A stretch of 64,000 nt of DNA from positions 14,762 to 78,761 of the forward strand of contig CAZLWL010000001.1 in the NCBI GenBank assembly GCA_964563335.1, written 5' to 3'. Source of the stretch: QNBT01 sp964563335. Lineage in GTDB: Bacteria; Planctomycetota; Phycisphaerae; Sedimentisphaerales; Anaerohalosphaeraceae. Of this stretch, positions 18,174-27,270 are shown one piece after another. Numbering within the stretch: position 1 is the first letter of the stretch; every line of letters begins with the position of its first letter. A program made the translations under genes and the position numbers. The notes under the pieces are model-generated. The model was not told the DNA's origin. It worked only from the letters and a program-made list of their open reading frames with translations, and ran no database searches.

Positions 18174-19406
18174 GTGGATAATAAGCAGGTATTTATATTA
18201 GGCGGCTATCAAACAGATTTTGCGAGGAACTGGAGTAGGGAGAACAAGCATATTGCCGCGATGATGCGCGAGGCTTATGAAGGCAGCTTGGCGGTGACGG
18301 GTATTGAGCCTGCCCAAATCGGCGCCGCGTTTATCGGTAATTTTGCGGCGGAGCTGTACTGTATGCAGGCACATCTTGGTGCATTCTTTGTTGATTTTGA
18401 TCCGTGCTTTCAGGGTCTGCCAACGATGCGTTTTGAAGCAGCGTGTGCTGCCAGCGCGGTAGCTGCCCTTTCGGCCATGGTCTATATACAGGCTGGCATC
18501 TACGATTTAATATGCGTCGTTGGTGTTGAACAGATGAAAACCGTAAGCTCTGCCAAGGGGGGCCAATTTTTAGGTACTGCCGCCTGGTATGAAAAAGAAT
18601 GTGAGGGAATAGAGCTACCCTTTCCTAAACTTTTTGGCAAACTTGGGGATGAGTACGACAAAAGATATGGACTCGATGACAAATATCTGGCAAGAATTTC
18701 TGACGTTAATTACAGCAACGCCAGGAACAATCCGAATGCCCAGACGCGCAACTGGTTCATGAATTTTGAACACGCAAGGAGACTGGGTCGGTACAATTCG
18801 GTAGTCAAAGGCAGGATTAAGGTTACCGATTGTTCTCAGGTAACAGACGGGGCGGTGTGTTTGTATCTTGCTTCGGCTGATTTTGCTCAGGAATATGCAA
18901 CAAAAAGAAACCTTAATATCACCCGGATTCCGAGAATCTTAGGCTGGGGTCACACAACGGCCCCGATTGAATTTGCACAGAAAGTAGCTGACTCCGCCCA
19001 GGACGAGTACGTGTTACCTATTACTCGTCAAGCGATATTGGATGCTTACAGACGAGCTGGTATAGCGGATTGTTGGGAGCTTGATGTCATAGAAACACAC
19101 GATTGCTTTACAACCTCGGAGTACATGGCGATCGACCACTTTGGACTTACTGAAGCGGGGCAATCGTGGAGAGCAATAGAAGAGGGAACCATAGAGATGG
19201 GTGGCAAGCTCCCCGTCAATCCTTCGGGCGGGCTTATCGGTTGTGGACATCCTGTTGGAGTGACTGGAGCACGACAATTACTTGACGCATATAAACAAGT
19301 TACTGAAACCGCCGGGGATTATCAAGTTGGCGGCGCAAAGAAGGTGGCCACGCTGAATATTGGTGGTACCGCAACAACAAACGTGTGTTTTGTCATAGGA
19401 AGGTAA
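18174..19406 (+). CDS. Thiolase family protein (SCP2/acetyl-CoA acetyltransferase-like)
   Basis: A 410-residue thiolase-fold protein. The nucleophilic cysteine is probably C92 in EAACAASAVAALSAM, and the acid/base histidine H359 lies in GCGHPVGVTG (356-365). The usual C-terminal CxGGG cysteine motif is absent, replaced by NIGGTATTN, which is the pattern of SCP2-type thiolases. GTG start at 18174 with AGAGGA six bases upstream. It forms a pair with the preceding 3-hydroxyacyl-CoA dehydrogenase and is ten bases before the GNAT gene. Role in this locus is inferred only: making or transferring an acyl group used to decorate the polymer. Confidence 0.85.
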   Translation: MDNKQVFILGGYQTDFARNWSRENKHIAAMMREAYEGSLAVTGIEPAQIGAAFIGNFAAELYCMQAHLGAFFVDFDPCFQGLPTMRFEAACAASAVAALSAMVYIQAGIYDLICVVGVEQMKTVSSAKGGQFLGTAAWYEKECEGIELPFPKLFGKLGDEYDKRYGLDDKYLARISDVNYSNARNNPNAQTRNWFMNFEHARRLGRYNSVVKGRIKVTDCSQVTDGAVCLYLASADFAQEYATKRNLNITRIPRILGWGHTTAPIEFAQKVADSAQDEYVLPITRQAILDAYRRAGIADCWELDVIETHDCFTTSEYMAIDHFGLTEAGQSWRAIEEGTIEMGGKLPVNPSGGLIGCGHPVGVTGARQLLDAYKQVTETAGDYQVGGAKKVATLNIGGTATTNVCFVIGR

Positions 19407-19416
19407 GATAAAAGAG

Positions 19417-20073
19417 GTGGCAGAACAGCCAAGAGTACGAGATATGACTCTTGAAGACGTGGATGGAGTTGTTGAGGTACACAGACATTGCTTTCCGGCT
19501 TCGGTTTCTATTTTTTCTGTATTGAGCCGGGATGTCGTCAGGTCTTACTATGCCCAGTTTGTGCAAGAGCCCGAAAGCCTTGGAGCAGTCCTCGAGGAGC
19601 CTATGTCGGGGCGTATTGTGGGATTCGCTGTTGGCACTGTTAAGGCCGGATTCAATCGCAGATTTGTGCGGCGTCGTTTTTTCAAATTTGTCTGGCACAT
19701 ATTTAAAGGTCTTTTCGTAAGCACCACTATCAGAAGAGTGGTAGGATCGCATCTTCGCAAAATCGGCGGTATGTTTTTTGAAAAGCGTAACGGTGCTCCA
19801 GGTAATTTAGTTTTACCGCCGCCAACAGGCCCGGTGGCGATATTTATGCCTATTGCGGTTCACACGCAGTGGCGAAGTGGTGGCAACGCTGCCAAACTTG
19901 CAAACTATTTTGCCGACCGGCTTTTTGAAAAAGGCGCGTCGCAAGTGCGGGGGCGGATAGCTCCGGACAATCTGCCCTGCTTGAAGCTGTTCAGGAAGCT
20001 TGGCTGGAGTGAAAAAAAGGTGTCTGAGGAATGGATTGCTGTCTGGATTGATCGGGCTGAGGGTGATTCTTGA
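19417..20073 (+). CDS. GNAT family acetyltransferase
   Basis: A 218-residue GNAT-fold protein: VRDMTLEDVDGVVEVHRHCFP at the N-terminus is the typical beta1-alpha1 start, IVGFAVGTVK is strand 4, and IAVHTQWRSGGNAAKLANYFADRLFEKGASQVRGRI carries the CoA-binding loop and helix, with PDNLPCLKLFRKLGW at the end. It uses an acyl-CoA donor; given the adjoining thiolase and hydroxyacyl-CoA dehydrogenase the donor could be a longer acyl-CoA. The GTG start lies ten bases after the thiolase stop; the ATG at 19444 is an alternative. Confidence 0.78.
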   Translation: MAEQPRVRDMTLEDVDGVVEVHRHCFPASVSIFSVLSRDVVRSYYAQFVQEPESLGAVLEEPMSGRIVGFAVGTVKAGFNRRFVRRRFFKFVWHIFKGLFVSTTIRRVVGSHLRKIGGMFFEKRNGAPGNLVLPPPTGPVAIFMPIAVHTQWRSGGNAAKLANYFADRLFEKGASQVRGRIAPDNLPCLKLFRKLGWSEKKVSEEWIAVWIDRAEGDS

Positions 20074-20147
20074 TCTTATTTAGCAAGAAGTTCATCTTGT
20101 ATGGATTTTCTAAAGCTTTAATACGGCGTTAGCAGAGGAGTTAAAGG

Positions 20148-21119
20148 ATGGGAATAGGCTCAATACAAAAGAAAGTAGGGTATCTGTTCCAGAAAATGGA
20201 CAGTGGCCTTTGTAGGGCTATTGAGTCATTACTCATTCGAAACGAGCCAGACGATACTAAAAGCAATATGCCTTTTATCGCAGTTTGCGGAATTCCGCGC
20301 AGCGGTACGACTCTTACCTTCCAACTCATAACACAAGCGATCGATGTGATGCTGATCAACAATCTTCATTATCTTTTTTACCGTTCTCCTTTGGTTGGAT
20401 ACTGGATATCAAAGTGGATTACTCGTGCATATATTTCAGATTATCGTTCAGACTTTGGTTTTATCGCAGGATTAAACGGTCCGGCACAGGCTTATTACTT
20501 CTGGCACTATTGGTGCGATCAGAATTTAAAAGAAATCAAACCCAAACCGGACAAAGTACGTTTACAAAGATTTATAAAGGTAATGAATGCTATTTACAGG
20601 ATAGATGGCCGGCCTTTTCTTGCGGGCTTTCAGGCACATGCCTTTTATTTGGATGAGCTTGTTTCAATTTTCGATAAGTGCCTCATCGTTCTCGTTAAAA
20701 GGGATATGCTTGCTGCGGCTCGCTCAATGTTGATGGGGATGAGAAAAAGCGATGGCACCTTTGTTGAGATATTCTCCGCTACACCAAAAGAATCCTTGTC
20801 AGAACCCGGACAAACACCTTATGAAAAGGTTGCTCGACAAGCGTTTTTCATCAACCGTAGGATTAATGAAATAAAGGAGCAGTATTCAGATATAATCTTA
20901 GAAACCGATTACTACGAAACCTGCCGTTCCCCTCAACAATTTCTGGAAAAGCTTGTGAAGTGTTTCTCAGATCGAGGATTCTCGTTCAATTGCAGGACAG
21001 ATGTAAAAATACCGGAATCGTTTCACGCTCGTCGTGTTATCCGCGATCAGGACGAAGACACGCATAGAATCGCCGTGGCATTGGATGCTCTGGTTGAAAA
21101 ATACGGACTGGTGGATTGA
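20148..21119 (+). CDS. Sulfotransferase-like protein
   Basis: A 323-residue protein with the 5'-phosphosulfate loop GIPRSGTTLTFQLI near residues 48-61 and, further on, CLIVLVKRDMLAAARSMLMGM, which corresponds to the 3'-phosphate-binding arginine/serine region of PAPS-dependent sulfotransferases. It likely transfers sulfate from PAPS to a sugar hydroxyl or amine. A GAGGAG site stands seven bases before the ATG. The following aminotransferase starts within a few bases of its stop, so the two are translationally coupled. Confidence 0.72.
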   Translation: MGIGSIQKKVGYLFQKMDSGLCRAIESLLIRNEPDDTKSNMPFIAVCGIPRSGTTLTFQLITQAIDVMLINNLHYLFYRSPLVGYWISKWITRAYISDYRSDFGFIAGLNGPAQAYYFWHYWCDQNLKEIKPKPDKVRLQRFIKVMNAIYRIDGRPFLAGFQAHAFYLDELVSIFDKCLIVLVKRDMLAAARSMLMGMRKSDGTFVEIFSATPKESLSEPGQTPYEKVARQAFFINRRINEIKEQYSDIILETDYYETCRSPQQFLEKLVKCFSDRGFSFNCRTDVKIPESFHARRVIRDQDEDTHRIAVALDALVEKYGLVD

Positions 21120-21124
21120 CGAAT

Positions 21125-22267
21125 ATGGACAATCGATGGCGAAGAGAATATGAAGAAGCATTCAGAAAGTTGGTAGGAGTTGTAGGCGCAAGAGCTTTTG
21201 GGCTTGGCCGCCACGCGTTGGTGATATTGTTAAAAGCACTTGAGGTAAATGAGGGTGACAAAGTAGGTGTCTGCGGTTTCACTTGCCTCAGTGTAATAGA
21301 AGCAGTTAAAGTCTGTGGTGCAATACCAGTCTATTTAGATGTGGATGAATATTTGTGTATAGAGCCACAAGAGGTTCTTCGTCAAGAAGTGGGTTCCCTC
21401 AAGGTGGTAATACTGCAGCATACGTTTGGAATTCCCGGCCGATTCGAGCAGCTTTTATCGGCTTGTAGCGAAATTGGGGCGGAAGTGGTTGAAGATTGCG
21501 CTCACTCTTTTGGTTGCTCGTGGAAAGGCCGGGCGTTAGGTAGCTTTGGAGAAGGGGCGATATATAGTTCGGAATGGGGCAAACCCTACACAACCGGACA
21601 AGGTGGAATGTTGACCGTAAACTCCAAAGAATTGCTTGATGAGGTAGATCAACGAATAGAGTACCTTGCATTGCCTGTGCTTGCAAAGTCAGAACTTATC
21701 TTAGAGTGCCAACGGCGCGTATATTCATTTCTAAGCGGATCACAATTAGAAGGATACCTGCGATATACGTATAGGCAACTGCGGGATATCGGTATTATTA
21801 AAGAGGCGTTTGAGCTAAAAAGTGAGTTTTGCCTCTATCCTAGATATGTTAGATTTATTGGGAAGATGACAGCCAAAGCGGGCTTGAAACAGATGGAGAA
21901 CTGGCCTAAGCTTCAACAACTGCGGCGACAAAATGCCGAAATTATTGAAGAGCATTTCAATAGAGTGGGACTGACTCTTTGGCCCAAGCCGGATGAGGCG
22001 GATGTTACAATGCTAAGATATCCGATACTGACAACTTACAAATCAAAGATAGTGCAGCAAGCTCGCAAACATAAACTTGATATAGCAGGGTGGTACATGG
22101 GCCCAGTACATCCATTACAGGAAGATGACCTGGTCAAAGTTGATTATCACCGAGGAAGCTGTCCAAGAGCAGAGAAAATGATCAGCCAACTGGTACATTT
22201 ACCGACCGGGCCGGGATTGAATATGCACAACTTGGAAGAAATGGTGAAAATTATTTCTCAGAACTGA
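21125..22267 (+). CDS. DegT/DnrJ/EryC1-type PLP aminotransferase
   Basis: Sugar aminotransferase-like PLP enzyme that usually converts a keto-nucleotide sugar to an amino sugar. Visible features: GRHALVILLKAL, GFTCLSVIEAVKVCGAIPVYLDVD, the PLP-binding EVVEDCAHSFGC aspartate, and SSEWGKPYTTGQGGML, where the lysine of GKP near residue 152 should form the Schiff base. The usual SFHxxK is altered to SSEWGK. ATG 21125 was preferred; a TTG at 21116 would overlap the sulfotransferase stop by four bases. The C-terminal part (PVHPLQEDDL) is typical in place but shorter than in some members. Confidence 0.8.
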   Translation: MDNRWRREYEEAFRKLVGVVGARAFGLGRHALVILLKALEVNEGDKVGVCGFTCLSVIEAVKVCGAIPVYLDVDEYLCIEPQEVLRQEVGSLKVVILQHTFGIPGRFEQLLSACSEIGAEVVEDCAHSFGCSWKGRALGSFGEGAIYSSEWGKPYTTGQGGMLTVNSKELLDEVDQRIEYLALPVLAKSELILECQRRVYSFLSGSQLEGYLRYTYRQLRDIGIIKEAFELKSEFCLYPRYVRFIGKMTAKAGLKQMENWPKLQQLRRQNAEIIEEHFNRVGLTLWPKPDEADVTMLRYPILTTYKSKIVQQARKHKLDIAGWYMGPVHPLQEDDLVKVDYHRGSCPRAEKMISQLVHLPTGPGLNMHNLEEMVKIISQN

Positions 22268-22312
22268 TTAGGTACTTGAGAGTAGTACTATCGCTGCAGG
22301 GGATTTCTATAG

Positions 22313-23224
22313 ATGACGGCGGAAACTTGTGAAAATAAATATGCCCAGTTTTTGAAGAATTCGGGCAATTATGTGATTACGGTTGGATGTATTGATTGGT
22401 ATGAATATCAAGGCTTTATGATACCGGCCTATTTGCCACACTGTATCCCCCAGATATCCACAGAAGTAGCAAAGGAGGTATTAAGGGTATCAGGCCGGCC
22501 TTTTGCCAGGTGGGACAGGGCATTTGGAAGAGAGCAAAACAGCGAATGGTGGTATGTTCTTAAAAGAGGCCCTTGGGATATTGGGCATATTAAGGATAAA
22601 AAGAAGCGCTGGATGATCAGACAAGGGAAGAAGTTTTATACAATACGCCCTTTAACCTCCGATGAAGTCGTCTCTGAATGTCCTAAAGTTGCTCAATTAG
22701 CAACTATCCGCTACAAAGGTAAAGTTTATGTGGAGTCGCAACAAGAATTAAAAAATCGGGCTGAGACCGCACATAAATTGCCGGGGGTATTGGAATATAT
22801 CGGATGTTTTTATAAAGATATTCTTGTCAGTTATTCTGAGAACTATATTCAAAATAATGCGGTTTGGTTGTCTAACATCAGGCATGTACCGGCCTTTCTG
22901 AAGAAGTATTCAAGCTATGGACTTCTCGATGGGATTTTGGATTATTATCTGAATAAAAAAAAGATGGATTACGTTTTGGACGGCTCTCGAAGTATTCATC
23001 ATAAAACCAACATTCAAGAACATCTGATGAAGGTATTTGGCTTTTCGAAGGAATACGCGATTCTTTATGTGGCATATACAGGCAAGTTTAAGATAATGGT
23101 TAAAATGGCGTATCCTTTTAGAAATACGGTGGGGTTACTTTGCGATAAATGGGCCAATAGTTTCTTGGATAATGTTGGAGCCGTTTTAAAGCAAGAGGAG
23201 ATAAGGAGAAGTTGCGAGAAGTGA
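22313..23224 (+). CDS. FemAB/GNAT-like acyltransferase, putative
   Basis: A 303-residue protein of uncertain family. It has GFMIPAYLPHCIPQIS near the start, then RPFARWDRAFGREQNSEWWYVLKRGPW and KKKRWMIRQGKKFY, a layout I associate with FemAB-like and related GNAT-fold acyltransferases, where a basic KxxRRxxRxG-type stretch follows the tryptophan-rich block. Such enzymes add an amino acid or acyl group to a glycan precursor. The gene is co-directional with the aminotransferase (46 bp upstream) and the ATP-grasp gene. No signal peptide or membrane segment. Family call is a judgement from pattern, not a firm motif match. Confidence 0.45.
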   Translation: MTAETCENKYAQFLKNSGNYVITVGCIDWYEYQGFMIPAYLPHCIPQISTEVAKEVLRVSGRPFARWDRAFGREQNSEWWYVLKRGPWDIGHIKDKKKRWMIRQGKKFYTIRPLTSDEVVSECPKVAQLATIRYKGKVYVESQQELKNRAETAHKLPGVLEYIGCFYKDILVSYSENYIQNNAVWLSNIRHVPAFLKKYSSYGLLDGILDYYLNKKKMDYVLDGSRSIHHKTNIQEHLMKVFGFSKEYAILYVAYTGKFKIMVKMAYPFRNTVGLLCDKWANSFLDNVGAVLKQEEIRRSCEK

Positions 23225-23301
23225 AGGGTGTTATCAGAATGTTCGAAGGTTGCCGTTTCATAGGTAGTTGTGCATGCTTCGCAAAGTCCAGAAGTTTATG
23301 A

Positions 23302-24528
23302 ATGATGATTTCGAAGATACCAAAAACAAAGAATGTCGATGATCTTTCCGCATTTGTGACATACGGGTGGTGCCGTAGCTCTTATGCTGTGGTTTTGTCA
23401 TTAGGACGGCGAGGTATAGATGTTCATGTTGGCGATGCTTCTCCGTTGGCTATGTCGCGGTTTTCGAGGTATTGCAAGTCGTTTACCAGACTGCCCGACT
23501 TCTTTGTTGAGCCGAAAAGATATTTCGAGCTAACTTGTGAAGCTCTAAAAAGAACCGGGGCTAAAGTCTTGCTGCCTGGCCACGAAGATGTGGGGATATT
23601 CAGCAGGCACAGGGATGACCTGCCTTCAGGTGTACACATTGCCCTGCCTGAGTGGGATAGTTATAGCATAGCTGAAGACAAATTTACTGTTCTTGACATG
23701 GCCCAAAAAGCCGGATGTCCCGTGCCTGATACTACTGAAGTCGCATCGCTGGCGGAATTAAAAAAACTGGCAAGGACCACTACCTACCCCATAGTTATAA
23801 AAGCAAGAACAGGAAATAGTGCCAAGGGTGTTCGTATAGTGCACGATAAGCATGAACAGGCTGATATGTTTAAAGAGCTTGTTCAAACATTTGGTTTATT
23901 TCACGAAAGATGGCCCATCGTCCAGGAGTTTTTGCCTGGAGAGGCTGCGGGAGTATGCGTACTGTATGACCATGGGCGGTGTATCGCATCTTTTTCTGAA
24001 AGGTATTTGCGGTGTAAAGAACAAGGCAAGTTCGGTACTTCTACACTGCGTGAGACTTATGATAACCACCAGCTAATATCTAAGGCCATCTCAATAATGG
24101 ACAAGTTAGAGTGGCACGGAGTAGCGCATCTGGATTTCGTCGCAGATAAAAACGGCGAGTTCAGATTGATAGAAATCAATCCGAGACTCTGGGGCGCTTT
24201 AGCGCTGGCTATGTTTTCCGGGCTTGATTTCCCCTATCTCTGGTACCTTACCGCTCTGGGCAGAGGTAACGTTGACCCGGGCGTGATTCAAAATCGGAAG
24301 ATAAAGTGCAGATGGCTAATCGGAGATTGCCTGGCATTTGTAGAACTGATTAAGCAAGACAAGTTCCAAGAAGCCCTGAGGCTTCTTATTCCCGAGAGAA
24401 AATGCTATCACGATGATTTTATAGTTCGGGACCCACTGCCTTTACTGCTGGAAGTCTCTGATTACTTTACCAAGTTCATCAAAGCCAAAGGTTCTATGAA
24501 TCCGGTAGTAGGTAACATGATACGCTAA
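23302..24528 (+). CDS. ATP-grasp ligase (carbamoyl-phosphate-synthase-like)
   Basis: A 408-residue ATP-grasp enzyme: TYGWCRSSYAVVLSLGRRGIDVHVGD is the N-terminal preATP-grasp Rossmann part, TYPIVIKARTGNSAKGV near 162-176 is the ATP-binding lysine/glycine loop, VQEFLPGE follows as the adenine-contact segment, and FRLIEINPRLWGALALAM near 290-306 carries the metal-binding glutamate and asparagine. These enzymes join a carboxylate and an amine through an acyl phosphate. As the last gene of the locus it may attach an amino acid or other amine to a sugar acid or aminosugar. It ends about 65 bp before a hairpin-plus-T-run terminator. Confidence 0.82.
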   Translation: MMISKIPKTKNVDDLSAFVTYGWCRSSYAVVLSLGRRGIDVHVGDASPLAMSRFSRYCKSFTRLPDFFVEPKRYFELTCEALKRTGAKVLLPGHEDVGIFSRHRDDLPSGVHIALPEWDSYSIAEDKFTVLDMAQKAGCPVPDTTEVASLAELKKLARTTTYPIVIKARTGNSAKGVRIVHDKHEQADMFKELVQTFGLFHERWPIVQEFLPGEAAGVCVLYDHGRCIASFSERYLRCKEQGKFGTSTLRETYDNHQLISKAISIMDKLEWHGVAHLDFVADKNGEFRLIEINPRLWGALALAMFSGLDFPYLWYLTALGRGNVDPGVIQNRKIKCRWLIGDCLAFVELIKQDKFQEALRLLIPERKCYHDDFIVRDPLPLLLEVSDYFTKFIKAKGSMNPVVGNMIR

Positions 24529-24593
24529 TGCTAATCGCTACGGGAGGAACGTGGAGGATATAGCACTACCATGGGGGAGCCCAACAAACAATC

Positions 24594-24617
24594 ACGCAGA
24601 AATGCGTTGCTTTTTTT
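24594..24617 (+). terminator. Putative terminator at end of polysaccharide locus
   Basis: ACGCA and TGCGT form a five-base stem around a GAAA tetraloop, followed after three bases by seven T. It lies 66 bp after the ATP-grasp stop and before the convergent beta-helix gene. The stem is short, so the call is tentative. Confidence 0.4.
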
Positions 24618-24629
24618 CACACCTCGTTT

Positions 24630-25979
24630 CTATTGACATGCCGCATACCAATAGACCAGTTCAGGTGTGTTAACATTGTTTCCGGCGTTATCTTTTAGGC
24701 CAACGGTTATATAGCCGTCATCTGTTGTCGTGACCGCAACAAGGTGATTGGCGTCCGAGGTGGTTAGATTCACTATGATGGGCATAGAAACAAGTCCGTG
24801 AGCAATTGTATTGCCGTTTGCGACCAAAGCCCCACCTCCGTTTTCCGTAGCATATCCCGGATTATCTTTAACCTGTGGGTTCACTATGTTACCGGAGAAC
24901 ATATCAGTTGCTGAGCCTTGAAAATTGCGGATACGATTGTTGTGGAAAGTAAATTCGGATAAGAGCTTGCCGCTTGCTACTTCGACTATAGGTGTATCCG
25001 TATATGCGTTTAGTTCGCAATCATGAATATTCCAACGCCCGATACTTTCGGGCACTTCGATCATTGGATAGCTTTCATCAGCATCATCATATCTGTAAAC
25101 AAATGAATTGCTTACTACGCCCCAATCTGTGCTCAGCCGTAATACACTCCGGTCCGTATCATGGAAATCACACCCGCTTATCCAGTTCTCCCTGCCACTG
25201 CTGCTGAACCAGATACAGTTCTTGTTGTTACGGAAATGACAATTTACAATCCTGTTTCTTACACCTTTTGAGACATGTACTGCGTAACAATCATCGCTTG
25301 AATGCTTTATCTCCTCAAAGCAAGTATCGTAAATCCATACATTATGACATTGTGCCTCAACTGCATTTAGAAACTTCAGGTAATAGAACCCGCTTCGTTC
25401 AATGTGGTAGTCCCCCCCGGTAGCCCGGATGAGCACTGCCGGATAGTTTGGTTCGTCGGTCATGAAATACCCGTCAAAACCAATATCAAATATTCCTCCG
25501 AGATAATAATTGCCCACAGAATCAATGATTGGGCCGTCGATTCCATCAACAGGATAGATTCTCGTCAGACCTCCACGATAATGCCAATTGACCCCTGCCC
25601 CTCTTAAGAAAACCGGTTTATCTACTGTTATAGTGTCTGAGATATAGTATTCACCTTCCGTAAGATAGATTGTCCCTCCAATTGAAGTCATAGAATCAAT
25701 GGCTTGCTGTATCTGTATCTGGTCATCTGTCCCGTCACAAATAAAGTCTGCTCGTGCCTTCACGTGCTCAAGTGCACTGTTTGCGGCGATCACATAAGTA
25801 GCTAAAGACACGGGCTGTTGTGCCTCGGGCAGGGATTCGGGCCCTTGTAACCATTGATATGCAAATTCGGAGTAATCTTCCAAATCGACAATCTCGTCTC
25901 TGTTGAAATCTGCTGTTGAATAACCAAAGCAAACGATTGGTAAAGCAGATAGTACCAGAAATATACTTGCATATTTCAT
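24630..25979 (-). CDS. Secreted beta-helix protein with N-terminal dockerin-like segment
   Basis: Starts with a signal peptide (MKYASIFLVLSALPIVCFG) and is immediately followed by an EF-hand-like dockerin half, TADFNRDEIVDLEDYSEFAYQW, at residues 22-43. The rest is a right-handed beta-helix of pectate-lyase-3 type: DFICDGTDDQIQIQQAIDSM, GGTIYLTEGEYYISDTITVDKPVFLRG, then many short strands (ERSGFYYLKFLNAVEAQ, NRIVNCHFRNNKNCIW). The C-terminus ends in a separate beta-sandwich-like piece (HLVAVTTTDDGYITVGLKDNAGN). Secreted and probably carbohydrate-active or structural. It is convergent with the polysaccharide locus. Dockerin-like segments in planctomycetes are usually at the C-terminus, so the N-terminal place is worth noting. 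Confidence 0.82.
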   Translation of the reverse strand: MKYASIFLVLSALPIVCFGYSTADFNRDEIVDLEDYSEFAYQWLQGPESLPEAQQPVSLATYVIAANSALEHVKARADFICDGTDDQIQIQQAIDSMTSIGGTIYLTEGEYYISDTITVDKPVFLRGAGVNWHYRGGLTRIYPVDGIDGPIIDSVGNYYLGGIFDIGFDGYFMTDEPNYPAVLIRATGGDYHIERSGFYYLKFLNAVEAQCHNVWIYDTCFEEIKHSSDDCYAVHVSKGVRNRIVNCHFRNNKNCIWFSSSGRENWISGCDFHDTDRSVLRLSTDWGVVSNSFVYRYDDADESYPMIEVPESIGRWNIHDCELNAYTDTPIVEVASGKLLSEFTFHNNRIRNFQGSATDMFSGNIVNPQVKDNPGYATENGGGALVANGNTIAHGLVSMPIIVNLTTSDANHLVAVTTTDDGYITVGLKDNAGNNVNTPELVYWYAACQ

Positions 25980-26357
25980 AGTGGCTCCTCCTAAAATCTT
26001 CAGTCGCCGAATTCTCCGTGAAAGAAGCTCGGCGGAGAAGGGCGAAGAGTTCTCTTGTTATCTTCCGTAAACGCCGCGTGAGAACGCACAAGACTCACAT
26101 AACTTTACCCGATCTGGAATGAAATGTCAAGAAAATTCACGTTTTTTCCTGATTCTTGATGCATCTGGAGGTTATAAGTGGATTTTTGATGCCTCTGCGG
26201 GCTTTTGTGATCATGGTTGTTTCCGTCTGTCAGCACCACGCCAGATATGCTGTTTGTCGAGCATTTTACAGCAACCCAAGATGCTCAAGCCATCTTTGGT
26301 ACCAGTCGGACAATTGCACATACTTCACATCAGTAATAAGAAGTGGCGATGATATAC
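25980..26357. other. Intergenic stretch without recognised gene
   Basis: No frame here has protein-like composition or a convincing start site. It should contain the promoter of the minus-strand beta-helix gene at its left end and borders the degenerate insertion element on its right. Confidence 0.5.
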
Positions 26358-26949
26358 TAGGAGTCTGTCCGAGTAATTGATTCAAGCAACGCCTTTTTTT
26401 CTATTTCCGACTTTCGACTGAAATTTTCAAGGTTCAAAATCTCTCCATGCCCAAAGTTACACATTTACCGGCCAAAACGACCTTGATGTTTTCTCTGTGC
26501 CTGTTGTGCAGCCGCCTTGGCTTCGGCTTCCAATGCCTTTTTCGCTTCTTGAATGTGTTTGAGACGACTTTGACGGCGAGCCAATTCTTCTGGTAATTCA
26601 TCGCCACGCCTGTCAACACCGTACTTCTGGTCCTCCCGTTCATCAGTTGCCTGAGCTTTGCTGAGTAACTGATGAATCTCTTCTTTGAGTCGGTTTTCCT
26701 GCTCATATTTGTTCGTAATGGCAGATATGTCCAGCTCGTTGACGGTATCGAGTACAAAATAAACCAAGTCGTTCTCCGGCAGCCGGTCCTGGACAGATGG
26801 CGGAAGAAGATATTGCTGATTAGGGTTCCATGGCCGATATGTTTTGGTCATCCTTGAGTCTCCCAAAAACCTTGATTCATTTATTGATGTTCGGAGGCAT
26901 TATATCATCGATGTAAAACGCTTTCAATTATTACTCGGACAGACTCCTA
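26358..26949 (-). mobile_element. Internally deleted IS1182-type element (MITE-like)
   Basis: The ends are inverted repeats: TAGGAGTCTGTCCGAGTAAT at 26358-26377 and its complement in ATTACTCGGACAGACTCCTA at 26930-26949. Beyond this core both arms continue to TTGA with a small length difference. The element is only ~590 bp, against roughly 1.5-2 kb for full IS1182 elements, and carries one shortened transposase frame. No clear target duplication is seen at the flanks. Intact ends mean it could still be mobilised by a full-length relative elsewhere in the genome. Confidence 0.72.
26465..26866 (-). pseudogene. IS1182-family transposase remnant
   Basis: The 133-residue frame joins the very N-terminus of an IS1182-type transposase (YRPWNPNQQYLLPPSVQDRLPENDLVYFVLDTV) to a coiled-coil stretch from the middle of such proteins (DEREDQKYGVDRRGDELPEELARRQSRL). 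The helix-turn-helix/DUF772 part between them and the whole catalytic RNase-H-like domain after them are missing. The reading frame is kept across the deletion, but the product cannot be an active transposase. Confidence 0.72.
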
Positions 26950-26999
26950 TGGTAAGCGAAACGCCACCCTGGGTAATATGTGACCCACAAAAACAAAAA

Positions 27000-27012
27000 G
27001 CCCTGAAAGGGC
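27000..27012. repeat. GCCCT-GAA-AGGGC palindrome
   Basis: A perfect five-base inverted repeat around GAA, in an intergenic mosaic that also has GAACT-type short repeats (27040-27060). Such palindromes recur in intergenic DNA of this kind; whether it terminates transcription is unclear because no T run follows. Confidence 0.35.
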
Positions 27013-27270
27013 GAAAGAAAATCTATCTTGTCTGCGAACCATGAACTAAGAACTACGAACTGTGCGGCCCCCCCGACCGTAGCAAAGAATCAACCTCAAT
27101 ATACAATATCAAATCTACAATTTTTAATCGTAACACGTGGCAATATCAACCACTTCGTTATTTGAAGTTCGATGTTAAGCAACGCGAAATCCCGACCTTC
27201 GGGGTTCGACGTTTCTTTCCGTCCTTTGGCCGGGATTCTCGCCGACGCGGAAACCTTCCCCATTTACCCT

